This document shows positions 7,914 to 16,109 of a stretch of DNA of 37,644 bases, piece after piece. A program made the position numbers and the translations under genes. Location of the stretch: the NCBI RefSeq assembly GCF_937936315.1, contig NZ_CALGWU010000046.1, forward strand, positions 1 through 37,644, read 5' to 3'. This DNA comes from an uncultured Capnocytophaga sp. (lineage in GTDB: Bacteria; Bacteroidota; Bacteroidia; Flavobacteriales; Flavobacteriaceae). How positions within the stretch are numbered: the stretch's first letter is position 1; each line of letters starts with the position of its first letter. The notes below the pieces were generated by a model that had not been told where the DNA came from, searched no databases, and saw only the letters and a list, made by a program, of their open reading frames with translations.

Positions 7914-9324
7914 TTTTAGGTTTATCGGCATTAGGAGCTTTAGGCTTGTTATTCTTATTATTAAACTTTTTCTTAGCAGCATTAGAGTTGTTATTACCAT
8001 TGTTGTTAGCATTATTGCTGTTGTTATTGGCATTGTTGCTATTATTCTTAGGCTTGGGTTGTTGTTTCTTTTTATTAGGTTGCCCTTGTTTAGGCTGTCC
8101 TGATTGTGCTTGATTAGGCTGATTTTGCTGTCCTTGTGCCTGCGCCTGTTGGGGTTTGTTATCCCTCTGAGGTTTATTGGCGTTACTGCTTTTTTTGTTG
8201 CTGCGCTTGCTTTTTTTGCGTTTAGGCGTATCGAAACGGGTGATGCTATCTTCCTCTACTGGAGTGAGTTCTATACCTTCATAAGCTGAAGTGTTCTTAC
8301 GAGAGGACAAATCGGTAACTATAGCGTACTCTTCTAATTCCTCAATAGGTTCCCCCTCTTTGTTAATCTCTATGATTTCCTTTACGCTATCTACTGACAA
8401 TTTGTGCCAAGTGATAGGGTTCTCGTCATAAGTGAACCACATTAAACGCTTGAAAATATCTATTTTTTGGCACGATGCCATACCGCGCTGTGTGTGGAGT
8501 TTCACATCGGTACGAGGAAAATCTTGTAAGGCATCGAGATAAGTATCGAGTTCGAAGTTTAAACAGCATTTGAGTTTGCCACACTGCCCTGCGAGTTTTT
8601 GAGGGTTGAGGGACAATTGCTGGTAACGCGCTGCAGATGTAGAAACGCTTCTGAAATCGGTGAGCCAAGTAGAGCAGCAAAGTTCACGACCACAAGAGCC
8701 TATCCCACCTAAACGAGCAGCCTCTTGACGGAAACCTATTTGTCGCATTTCTATGCGTACCGAAAAGGCTTTTGCCATATCCTTGATGAGCTGACGGAAA
8801 TCTACACGCCCTTCGGCAGTATAGTAGAACGTTGCTTTAGAGCCGTCGCCTTGAAATTCTACATCGGAGATTTTCATCTCTAAACCCAAGGCAATAGCTA
8901 ATTCACGCGATTGTTTTTGTACTTCTATCTCTTTAGCTCGTGACTGTTGCCACACATCGATATCGTGCTGATTAGCTTTGCGATACACACGTGGTATCTC
9001 GCCCTCCCAATCCACTTTGCGCTTTTTCATTTGCGAACGCACTAATTCACCGGTGAGGGTTACTACCCCTACATCGTGCCCTGAAGGAGCTTCGGTAGCT
9101 ACTACATCGCCCATTTGGAGGGGCAATTTATCTACATTGCGAAAATACTCCTTACGACTGTTCTTGAAGCGCACTTCTACGCAATCAAAATACTCTTGTC
9201 CGCCAAGGAGTTGGGTATTTGCCAGCCAATCAAAAACAGATAGTTTGGCAGTGCCAAAGCTACGGGCTCCGCAGTTTGTATTACAACTATTATTTGTATT
9301 GTGTGTGCAAGTATTGCAACTCAT
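7900..9324 (-). CDS. PSP1/RicT (YaaT) family protein with long Asn/Gln-rich tail
   Basis: The 474-residue protein opens with a Cys cluster (MSCNTCTHNTNNSCNTNCG). The PSP1 core covers about residues 40-300 and includes RQIGFRQEAARLGGIGSCGR followed by ELCC, and LAGQCGKLKCCLNFE, the Cys-rich motifs of RicT. In Bacillus, RicT works with RicA and RicF in an Fe-S complex that affects RNase Y and mRNA processing; the role in Bacteroidetes is not established. From about residue 365 the chain turns into a basic and then Asn/Gln/Pro/Lys-rich tail with tandem NNSNNANNN-type units, which is likely disordered. The core is family-typical and the tail is extra. The gene's end overlaps gldH. Confidence 0.88.
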   Translation of the reverse strand: MSCNTCTHNTNNSCNTNCGARSFGTAKLSVFDWLANTQLLGGQEYFDCVEVRFKNSRKEYFRNVDKLPLQMGDVVATEAPSGHDVGVVTLTGELVRSQMKKRKVDWEGEIPRVYRKANQHDIDVWQQSRAKEIEVQKQSRELAIALGLEMKISDVEFQGDGSKATFYYTAEGRVDFRQLIKDMAKAFSVRIEMRQIGFRQEAARLGGIGSCGRELCCSTWLTDFRSVSTSAARYQQLSLNPQKLAGQCGKLKCCLNFELDTYLDALQDFPRTDVKLHTQRGMASCQKIDIFKRLMWFTYDENPITWHKLSVDSVKEIIEINKEGEPIEELEEYAIVTDLSSRKNTSAYEGIELTPVEEDSITRFDTPKRKKSKRSNKKSSNANKPQRDNKPQQAQAQGQQNQPNQAQSGQPKQGQPNKKKQQPKPKNNSNNANNNSNNANNNGNNNSNAAKKKFNNKNNKPKAPNADKPKNENV

Positions 9325-9376
9325 TTTTCTATGATTATTACGTTAATAGAGTGGGCGTAACAGCCCTTTCAATCGG

Positions 9377-9407
9377 CAAAAATACGAATAATTTGGGAAT
9401 TTGCAAA
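9377..9407 (-). promoter_or_regulatory. Bacteroidetes-type promoter of the RicT-like/gldH operon
   Basis: On the minus strand TTTG (9404-9407) is followed after 19 nt by TATTTTTG (9377-9384), close to consensus. The start codon (9324) lies about 53 nt downstream. The 21-nt segment around the -7 box is nearly identical to that of the ABC-F promoter at 14636-14656. Confidence 0.7.
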
Positions 9408-9429
9408 TTTGAGAATTAGCAAATTAGAG
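9390..9429. repeat. Period-8 word array overlapping the RicT promoter
   Basis: Five consecutive 8-mers are seen: AATTTGGG, AATTTGCA, AATTTGAG, AATTAGCA and AATTAGAG. The register is exact for 40 nt. The array contains the -33 element of the promoter. Confidence 0.65.
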
Positions 9430-9458
9430 AAAAGTAGAGAGAATATTATAGGGAGAAA

Positions 9459-9485
9459 CTCAGGAAATCTTGGAAGATTTCTGAG
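9459..9485 (-). terminator. Inverted repeat downstream of the MBOAT gene
   Basis: CTCAGGAAATCTT and AAGATTTCTGAG form a nearly perfect stem of 12 pairs with one bulged base and a GG loop. It lies about 65 nt beyond the MBOAT stop. In the minus direction it is followed by TTTCTCCCTAT, a poor T-tract, so termination is possible but not certain. Confidence 0.5.
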
Positions 9486-9518
9486 GGTCCCGGAGAGAGT
9501 AGACAGACTAAAAGGGCT

Positions 9519-9553
9519 GATTATTGATTTCTAAATCCTAATTCTCGATTAAA
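9519..9553. repeat. Period-7 word array at the MBOAT stop codon
   Basis: Five 7-mers in register share the pattern RATTnnn (one reads AAATCCT): GATTATT, GATTTCT, AAATCCT, AATTCTC, GATTAAA. The array includes the stop codon of the MBOAT gene (9549-9551). Confidence 0.5.
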
Positions 9554-11210
9554 ACTGAAAATAGATAAATGGCTGTATATCGGTAGAATAGGCCTGATAA
9601 CATATCAACACTACCACTAAAGCGATGGCTGTTTTTACCACGTAATGACTCTCGGAAAAGACGTGCTCGGTATAGTTTTTCCAACTTTGTGGTAACCAAT
9701 GGGTGATATATCCTATGAGAATAATTCCTAAACTGATATTGTTGTACTTCATCACTTGCATAGCCGAACCCCAGTCCATATTATGAGCGACTTGGTCAAA
9801 CCATTGATTCACACTCTCCATATCATTACTGCGGAAGAACACTCGGGTGAAGGTAATAAAAGCAAAAGTAAAAGCTATTTTCCAAACACGTGCTACCCAC
9901 AAATTGCTGTTCTCATACGGACTAATCTTACGCCAATACTTATAAGCTACCACTCCCAAACCATTGAGTCCGCCCCAGATGACAAACTTCCACGACGCAC
10001 CATGCCACAAGCCCCCAATGAGCATTGTGAGCATAATGTTGATATTGGTAGTGAGGTAACGCTCAAAAGGTTTATAAAAGAAAGCAACCGCAGAGCCCGC
10101 TACTAATAGTAGCCCTGTGATGAGGGTAAATGCTAGATTGTTGATAGCTACTACCAAAATTACCACAAAGAGCAAGGAGAAGACAAAAGTTCCTATGGTA
10201 CTATTGCGGTTACCCCCTAATGGGATGTACAAATAGTCCTTTAACCAAGTGGAAAGGGAGATATGCCAACGTTTCCAGAAATCGCCGCAGTTCAGAGCTT
10301 TATAAGGAGAATTGAAGTTTACGGGCAATTGGAAACCCATTAGCAGTGCTACCCCTATGGCTATATCAGTATAACCAGAGAAATCACCATAGATTTGCAA
10401 CGAATAGCCTATGAGAGCCAGCATATTAGCAAAGCCCGTGTGCATAGAAGGTGCATCGAATACTTTGTCCAAAAAGTGCAAAGCGATGAAATCGGCAAAA
10501 ATCATCTTTTTGATAAGCCCTTTGAGAATGAAAAATATCGCCTTGTTGAACTCTTCTTTAGAAACAACTGTTTTTTTAAGAATTTGAGGCACAAACTCTT
10601 CAGCACGCACGATAGGTCCTGCTACAAGTTGAGGGAAGAAACTCACATAGAAACCAAAATCGAGTATAGATTTGAGCGGTGTTACTTTGTTGCGATAGAC
10701 ATCTACTGTATAGCTAATCGTTTGGAAAGTATAGAAAGAAATCCCTACGGGCAGAATGATTTTATCGACAGTGAAATACCCCTGATTGCTAAAACCATTT
10801 GCCCAATAAGCCAAATAGTTAAAAGTTTGATGATGGGTATGGAATAGCGCGTTGTAAGTATCGGTAAAGAAATAAGCGTATTTGAAATATGCTAACACAA
10901 ACAAATTCAAGCAAACGCTCACGGTTACAGCTATTTTGCGATGGCGTTCTTCAGTTTGGCGATAGATGTAATGCCCCAGATAAAAATCGGTAACAGTACT
11001 GAACACCAATAGCAATACAAAGAGACCGCTTGCCTTGTAATAGAAATAAAAACTAGCGAGTAGCAAAAACAGATTGCGCAGGTGTCGGCGTCGGTAAATT
11101 AGAGCAAAAATGGCATATACCAAGACGAAGAATATCCAGAAGTCTATCCGCACAAAGGTAAGCGGATGTTCGGGATTAAAAGTAAAGAAATTGTTGAAAA
11201 AGTCTGTCAT
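9549..11210 (-). CDS. MBOAT family membrane-bound O-acyltransferase (AlgI-like)
   Basis: The 553-residue multi-span membrane protein carries the AlgI/DltB signature: ILPVGISFYTFQTISYTVDVYR (about 152-173), FFPQLVAGPIVR (191-202), then FWKRWHISLSTWLKDYLY (His316) and IGGLWHGASWKFVIWG (His403). Such proteins pass acyl groups, usually acetyl, across the inner membrane for O-acylation of exported polymers such as alginate, peptidoglycan or teichoic acid. Between GGNR (336) and NIMLTM (about 391) lies an insert with two extra hydrophobic segments that bacterial AlgI lacks as I remember it. The SGNH-domain gene ends 8 nt upstream, which is the usual transfer partner. The polymer that is modified cannot be told from sequence. 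Confidence 0.92.
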   Translation of the reverse strand: MTDFFNNFFTFNPEHPLTFVRIDFWIFFVLVYAIFALIYRRRHLRNLFLLLASFYFYYKASGLFVLLLVFSTVTDFYLGHYIYRQTEERHRKIAVTVSVCLNLFVLAYFKYAYFFTDTYNALFHTHHQTFNYLAYWANGFSNQGYFTVDKIILPVGISFYTFQTISYTVDVYRNKVTPLKSILDFGFYVSFFPQLVAGPIVRAEEFVPQILKKTVVSKEEFNKAIFFILKGLIKKMIFADFIALHFLDKVFDAPSMHTGFANMLALIGYSLQIYGDFSGYTDIAIGVALLMGFQLPVNFNSPYKALNCGDFWKRWHISLSTWLKDYLYIPLGGNRNSTIGTFVFSLLFVVILVVAINNLAFTLITGLLLVAGSAVAFFYKPFERYLTTNINIMLTMLIGGLWHGASWKFVIWGGLNGLGVVAYKYWRKISPYENSNLWVARVWKIAFTFAFITFTRVFFRSNDMESVNQWFDQVAHNMDWGSAMQVMKYNNISLGIILIGYITHWLPQSWKNYTEHVFSESHYVVKTAIALVVVLICYQAYSTDIQPFIYFQF

Positions 11211-11218
11211 AAAATCTG

Positions 11219-12679
11219 TTATTCTACCGCCGCTAGGTCGTTATGTAGACATTGATAAAATACTTCTGAAATAAGTTTAGTTCCTTTAGGGCTAAAATGG
11301 ACATAATCGGCAGCAGCCATACCTTCTTTAACCCACGTAATCATAGAGTTTTCACCTCCCATAGCCTCATACATACTGAAATAGGCAATATCGTTTTTCA
11401 TACACTCTTCTTTCATCAAATCATTGAGTTTAGGGACGTAAGGATAAGTGATGCGCTTGCCATTGCGCGAGGTAGTCATATCGCCATTGCCTATGAGCAT
11501 AAACATCGCATTAGGATTGGCGCGTTTTACCCATTTCATATTGAAAATGAGCCCTTCAACATAGTCTTTCAGCTGCTGATCGGTTTTCATATAAGGAATT
11601 GTATTACCACCAAACTCAAAAATAAAGAGGTCGGGTTTGCGGACAGCAGACATTTGGCGGTAATTCTCATAGTTCATACGGGTGAAAATACGTCCTGCTT
11701 CACCGCGCATTGCCACGTTATCGGCGCGCACTCCTGAAGCAGCATCAAGCGTAATTCCATAGAAATCAGGACTTACACGCGCTTCTAATTCTACGCGTAA
11801 TTCTTCGGGGGTAGTAGCAAAATTCAGTTGATAGTTATGGTATTTACCATCGGCGATAAGGGTATCAATTTTAATTACATTTTTTCCTTGATATACCTTA
11901 ATTGCAGTTCGGCTGACGGCATTGCCATAGTGCAAGCCAAATTTAGTGTAGTTTTGCAGGCGTGCGTAGGATTTTTTAGAAGGTTTGATTGTAAAGGATG
12001 CCTTTGTAGGTTTCAACAAAGCTGTATCTTTCACATAAGGTGTAAAGCGCGAATAAGTAGCATAAAGTCCGTAACTATTGTGTTTCACAGTTTTGCGCTG
12101 TTTACGATCGAAGAAAGCATAACGCATCCAGTTAGGTGAAGCAACAATATCTATACTATTTTGGCTATACACTACTTTAATAGGGATAAATCCAGGTCCG
12201 CCCCCACCATAGGAAAGTTGCAAGCGGTTGCGCATATAAGCTGTAATGCGGTCGCCTTCTATTTGAGAGTCGCCATAGTGTACAATTTGGCATACTCCCT
12301 GAGTGAGCTTGGCTTTGAGGCGCTTGATATAATCAATTTTATTACCAGGGTAATAGATTTTACCCTCTACATTGGTATCTAAGGTATGCAGCGAATCTTT
12401 TTCGATAGTATCGTTAGTTGCTAAGTTTTTTGTTTTCTCATCAACGATAGTACCTGAAGTTTCTTTGATAAGCTCATCGAGTTTGTTGTTCTCTTTTTCA
12501 TCAGCTTTGAAGAGTTCTCCTAAAATATCGGGAGTAGGATAGCGCAACATCCCATCACCAAAGGCAATGCCCTCACGCACCATACCATTGGCAGTGGTGT
12601 GATAACGACTGAAAAAGGTCATTGCAAAAAGGGCAGCGAGTAGCCCCACGATAAAGAGTAAGATTTTCTTAGGTTGCAT
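11219..12679 (-). CDS. Exported SGNH/GDSL hydrolase-like protein, probable O-acetyltransferase partner
   Basis: The 486-residue protein has an N-terminal signal anchor (about 5-24) followed by a linker to about 105. The SGNH blocks are visible: HYGDSQIEGDR (block I, Ser138), FIFEFGGNT (block III with GxN) and ADYVHFSPKG (block V, Asp458 and His461). A beta-rich insert at about 160-330 separates block I from the later blocks. Proteins of this design act in the periplasm as the acetyl-transferring or esterase partner of an MBOAT protein, as in PatA/PatB or AlgI/AlgX pairs. The neighbouring genes support this: the ABC-F gene ends 3 nt upstream and the MBOAT gene starts 8 nt downstream. Transferase rather than esterase activity is inferred from context only. 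Confidence 0.82.
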   Translation of the reverse strand: MQPKKILLFIVGLLAALFAMTFFSRYHTTANGMVREGIAFGDGMLRYPTPDILGELFKADEKENNKLDELIKETSGTIVDEKTKNLATNDTIEKDSLHTLDTNVEGKIYYPGNKIDYIKRLKAKLTQGVCQIVHYGDSQIEGDRITAYMRNRLQLSYGGGGPGFIPIKVVYSQNSIDIVASPNWMRYAFFDRKQRKTVKHNSYGLYATYSRFTPYVKDTALLKPTKASFTIKPSKKSYARLQNYTKFGLHYGNAVSRTAIKVYQGKNVIKIDTLIADGKYHNYQLNFATTPEELRVELEARVSPDFYGITLDAASGVRADNVAMRGEAGRIFTRMNYENYRQMSAVRKPDLFIFEFGGNTIPYMKTDQQLKDYVEGLIFNMKWVKRANPNAMFMLIGNGDMTTSRNGKRITYPYVPKLNDLMKEECMKNDIAYFSMYEAMGGENSMITWVKEGMAAADYVHFSPKGTKLISEVFYQCLHNDLAAVE

Positions 12680-12682
12680 AGA

Positions 12683-14572
12683 TTAACTCATTAAAGATTC
12701 CCATTCGGTCATTAAATCCTCCAACTGTTGTTTTTTCTGTTCGTACTGTTTGTAGAACGCATCGGTTTGTACGCCTTGTCCCATTTGTTCGTTCATCACC
12801 TTGAGTTCCTGTTCAAGCTCGGTGATGTTACGTTCTATTTTATTGAGTTTGTTTTGAGCTGCTTTCTGTTGTTTTTGTTCTTCGAAAGATAGTTTTTCAG
12901 GAGTTTGAGCAGCTTTAGTAGCAATATTAGTCGTTTCTTTAGGTTGTTCTATTTCGCGGAAATTAGCGACAGCGCGTTGCTCTAAATAGAAATCGATGTC
13001 GCCCAAATATTCTTTAAGGTGTTGGTTTTTAAATTCGTACACTTTATCAGTGAGTCCCTGCAAGAAATCACGGTCGTGCGACACGATGATGAGCGTTCCT
13101 TCGAATTGCTGAAGTGCTTTTTTGAGCACATTTTTGCTCTTGATATCCAAGTGGTTCGTAGGCTCGTCCATCACCAAAACATTGAAATCCGACAGCAACA
13201 TTTTAGCCAATGCCAAGCGATTGCGCTCACCCCCTGAAAGCACTTTCACTTTCTTATCTACCTCATCGCCACGGAAGAGGAAAGAGCCGAGAATATCGCG
13301 GATTTTCATACGATTGCTATCGTTAGCAGCGTTGAACATCGTATCGAGCACAGTGATTTCGCCATCTAAATAGTCGGCTTGATTTTGGGCAAAATACCCC
13401 AATTGCACATTGTGACCTAACTTGATAGTTCCGTCGTACGGAATTTCGCTTACAATCATCTTGGCGAGGGTAGTTTTCCCTTGTCCGTTTTGCCCTACAA
13501 ACGCTACTTTACTGCCGCGTTCTACAAGCAAACTCACGTGGCTAAGCACTTGTTTTTCACCGTAGTTTTTAGACACATCGTCTATTTCGAGCACTACTTT
13601 CCCTGGAGTTACCGATACGGGAAAGCGCACATTCATCACAGCATTATCTTCCTCATCTACCTCTATGCGCTCTATCTTGTCAAGTTTTTTCATCAGCGAT
13701 TGCGCCATAGAAGCCTTAGTAGCTTTTGCACGGAATTTTTCAATCAACTTTTCAGTTTGCTGAATTTTCTTTTCTTGATTTTTTTGTGAAGCGAGTTGTT
13801 GCTCACGTATTTCTTGGCGCAATGCCAAAAATTGAGTGTAGGGTTTAGGGTAATCGTATATTTTGCCTACTGAAATCTCGATAGTGCGATTGGTAACATT
13901 ATCGAGAAACATCCTATCGTGAGAGACGATTACCACTGCCCCACTATAAGTAGTGAGAAATTGTTCTAACCATATAATCGACTCGATATCCAAGTGATTC
14001 GTAGGCTCGTCCAGCAACAATACATCGTTGTTTTGCAAGAGCAGTTTTGCCAACTCTATGCGCATACGCCAACCTCCTGAAAAGCTATCGGTGAGTTTAT
14101 CAAAATCACTACGCTGGAAACCAAGACCTTGTAATACTTTTTCGGTTTCACCTTGGTACTGATAGCCCCCGATGAGATCAAAACGATGTGTATAATCGCT
14201 TAGCTTATCGAGCAAATCGTGGTATTCTTGACTCTCGTAATCAGTGCGAGTTTCTATTTGATGATGGATATCGTCTAACTGGCGTTCTAATGCTTTGATC
14301 TCGGTAAATGCCTGATAGGCTTCTTCTAAGATAGTGCGCCCTTTTACAAAATCGATATCCTGTTTAAGGAAACCGATGCGCACATCTTTATCGGTAGCGA
14401 TTCCCCCAGTATCGGGTTTTAGTTCGCGTGAAAGCAGTTTGAGCATTGTAGATTTACCTGCTCCATTCTTACCGATAAGCCCCACACGGTCGCCTGCATT
14501 GAGCATAAAAGCAACATCCTCAAAGAGGTATTCACCTTGAAAAGAAACAGATAGATTGTGAACGTTCAGCAT
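12683..14572 (-). CDS. ABC-F family ATPase (Uup/YbiT-like)
   Basis: The 629-residue protein has two ABC domains and no membrane segment. Walker A motifs are GKNGAGKS (34-41) and GQNGQGKT (in the second half). Signatures are SFSGGWRMRIELAK and VLSGGERNRLALAK, and both Walker B sites read into DEPTNHLD. The linker between the domains is long and charged (REQQLASQKNQEKKIQQTEK and onwards), as expected of the ABC-F P-site interaction motif. A coiled-coil tail occupies about 560-629. ABC-F proteins act on ribosomes, as translation factors or antibiotic-protection proteins. Nothing here points to a resistance subtype. The gene opens an operon with the SGNH and MBOAT genes (3-nt and 8-nt gaps), a linkage with no obvious functional reason. 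Confidence 0.93.
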   Translation of the reverse strand: MLNVHNLSVSFQGEYLFEDVAFMLNAGDRVGLIGKNGAGKSTMLKLLSRELKPDTGGIATDKDVRIGFLKQDIDFVKGRTILEEAYQAFTEIKALERQLDDIHHQIETRTDYESQEYHDLLDKLSDYTHRFDLIGGYQYQGETEKVLQGLGFQRSDFDKLTDSFSGGWRMRIELAKLLLQNNDVLLLDEPTNHLDIESIIWLEQFLTTYSGAVVIVSHDRMFLDNVTNRTIEISVGKIYDYPKPYTQFLALRQEIREQQLASQKNQEKKIQQTEKLIEKFRAKATKASMAQSLMKKLDKIERIEVDEEDNAVMNVRFPVSVTPGKVVLEIDDVSKNYGEKQVLSHVSLLVERGSKVAFVGQNGQGKTTLAKMIVSEIPYDGTIKLGHNVQLGYFAQNQADYLDGEITVLDTMFNAANDSNRMKIRDILGSFLFRGDEVDKKVKVLSGGERNRLALAKMLLSDFNVLVMDEPTNHLDIKSKNVLKKALQQFEGTLIIVSHDRDFLQGLTDKVYEFKNQHLKEYLGDIDFYLEQRAVANFREIEQPKETTNIATKAAQTPEKLSFEEQKQQKAAQNKLNKIERNITELEQELKVMNEQMGQGVQTDAFYKQYEQKKQQLEDLMTEWESLMS

Positions 14573-14583
14573 AGAGAATAATT

Positions 14584-14625
14584 AGCAATTGATAATTGAC
14601 AATTGACTACTGACAATTAATAATT
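14584..14625. repeat. Period-7 word array upstream of the ABC-F gene
   Basis: Six 7-mers in exact register: AGCAATT, GATAATT, GACAATT, GACTACT, GACAATT, AATAATT. The array lies between the promoter and the start codon (14572), so it would be part of the mRNA leader. Confidence 0.65.
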
Positions 14626-14637
14626 TAAAAACGGGGG

Positions 14638-14667
14638 CAAAAGTACGAATAATTTGTTAATTAGCAA
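14638..14667 (-). promoter_or_regulatory. Bacteroidetes-type promoter of the ABC-F operon
   Basis: On the minus strand TTG (14665-14667) is followed after 19 nt by TACTTTTG (14638-14645). The start codon lies about 65 nt downstream. Confidence 0.6.
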
Positions 14668-14704
14668 GAGGGAAAGAACTTAGGTTTTAGATAAGAAGGA
14701 GCTT

Positions 14705-15754
14705 TTAATGTTGTTCACACTCAAAAATATATAAAATCCCTTGAGAGCTTAAGGCTCCTAATAGGTTTTCATTACCTTGAAGCTCCATAATTCTCGGTTC
14801 TGCATCTTCTTCTCTTTTAAAATCATACTCCCAAGTGAGTTTTTTGGTAACTCTATCCAACGCTCCTATTTTACTATCAAAATGACTTGCAAAATAGATT
14901 TTGCTATCTGTTAGCACAAAATTAGCTATATCACTACGTATCTTTTTGACTGAAAGCTCATTGGTTAAATCATAGAGTTGAATCGCTCCATTAGTAGGGT
15001 TTATTTCCCAATAGAATTCCCACATAAAACCGATAAGTTTATGATTCTTTTCGTCTATTTGAGTTGTTTCGGGTAGAGGAATAGCCGAGGGTAACCAACT
15101 ACAATGGAAATTAGCTATTGTATGTATTTGATGTACTAAAGCCCCTGTTTCAATATCTAACGCTATGATTGTGTGATGATTGAGAGCTATCCAAAGTTTT
15201 CCTTCTAACACGCCTATCAACTTTTTCACTTCCCAATCTGCCTCTTTGTTGTAATTGTCGTTATGAGGATTATTAGGAATTGAAAGTAAGGGGAATTGCC
15301 AAAGAGGTTCTTTACAAAAGTAATTAAAACAAGTTATAAATTCTGTGTTTGATAAAAAAAGATTATCATCAGTATTCAATATAAATTTAAGAGACTCATA
15401 TCTAATAACCTCCTTATAACTATTATCTAATAAATTGAATAAGTAATAGACAGAAGAATATTTTGGATATTCTAATATAAAATTTCCAGATAGAATCAAT
15501 GTATTTGAAATGTGATTGATAGTGCTTTTTAAATACTGTTTATTAGATATTACTAAATCTCCTACTATTGTATCATCATTTTTAATACAAATGATGGTAT
15601 TGTTTTTATATAAATCATAATTGTCTAAATCTATTCCAAAAGCAACTTTTTTGTTGTTTAAGAATAGATCAAAATCTTCTGTGACATATAATCTTTCTCT
15701 ATCATAAATAGAGAAACTATATGCTCTACTAATTATTTCTTGGAGTTTCATCAT
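14705..15754 (-). CDS. Quinoprotein-like beta-propeller protein, possible immunity protein
   Basis: The 349-residue protein has no signal peptide, so it is probably cytoplasmic. I do not recognise a named family. It contains several propeller-blade-like strands of the PQQ/WD type (IALDIETGALVHQIHT, EINPTNGAIQLYDL, IGALDRVTKKLTWEYDF, then GNENLLGALSSQGILYIFE). The N-terminal third is rich in Asn, Tyr and Ile and more AT-rich at the DNA level than the surrounding genes, a sign of possible transfer. The start ATG (15752-15754) overlaps the stop of a degraded toxin-like ORF as TAATG, and a second copy of this gene's last ~45 codons lies at 16110-16250. That layout suggests an immunity role, but this is inference from context. 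Confidence 0.6.
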   Translation of the reverse strand: MMKLQEIISRAYSFSIYDRERLYVTEDFDLFLNNKKVAFGIDLDNYDLYKNNTIICIKNDDTIVGDLVISNKQYLKSTINHISNTLILSGNFILEYPKYSSVYYLFNLLDNSYKEVIRYESLKFILNTDDNLFLSNTEFITCFNYFCKEPLWQFPLLSIPNNPHNDNYNKEADWEVKKLIGVLEGKLWIALNHHTIIALDIETGALVHQIHTIANFHCSWLPSAIPLPETTQIDEKNHKLIGFMWEFYWEINPTNGAIQLYDLTNELSVKKIRSDIANFVLTDSKIYFASHFDSKIGALDRVTKKLTWEYDFKREEDAEPRIMELQGNENLLGALSSQGILYIFECEQH

Positions 15755-16093
15755 TATTTTATAAAATTATACAATGGAGATTTACTATCTCTTATCATAG
15801 CTTCAAATATTTTCTTTTATTCAGATAAAGAGCCTCTTCCAAAAATAGAAGCTCTTAAATTACTATTCATATTGTTCAATACTTTATCAACATTATTTAT
15901 ATACATTTTTTTTGAATTGTTCTAATATTTTTTCTCTATTAGAGAATTTATTAACATCAAAAATGTAATGCAGTTTGTTTAAGTCATTTGTTTGAGAAAG
16001 ATACATTAGGTGTTGTTTTAAAAAGTCTTTATCTCTACCTATTTGTTTAATAGCGTTTTCTCCCTAGCTTTTAAATTTAAGCACTTCAATCAT
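15754..16093 (-). pseudogene. Degraded toxin-C-terminus-like ORF
   Basis: The minus strand keeps coding sense through three lesions. From ATG at 16091-16093 it reads MIEVLKFKS, then TAG (16064-16066), then about 50 residues beginning GENAIKQIGRDKDFLKQHLM. At a run of eight A residues (15906-15913) the frame shifts; the next frame reads NNVDKVLNNMNSNLRASIFG, meets TAA (15817-15819), and ends KKIFEAMIRDSKS followed by PLYNFIK and TAA at 15754-15756. The charged helical character, lack of a signal peptide and TAATG overlap with the downstream propeller gene recall the C-terminal part of a polymorphic toxin before its immunity gene. I cannot name a toxin family. As it stands it cannot encode a full protein. 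Confidence 0.55.
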
Positions 16094-16109
16094 TTTTGTC
16101 CATTATATC

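Noticed and set aside
7914..8033. Longer GldH start giving 40 extra residues
   Set aside because: The extension is the alternative frame of the Asn-rich tail of the upstream gene and would bury the lipoprotein signal.
10395..10847. 150-codon ORF on the plus strand inside the MBOAT gene
   Set aside because: Antisense to a gene with clear motifs; no promoter and no recognisable product.
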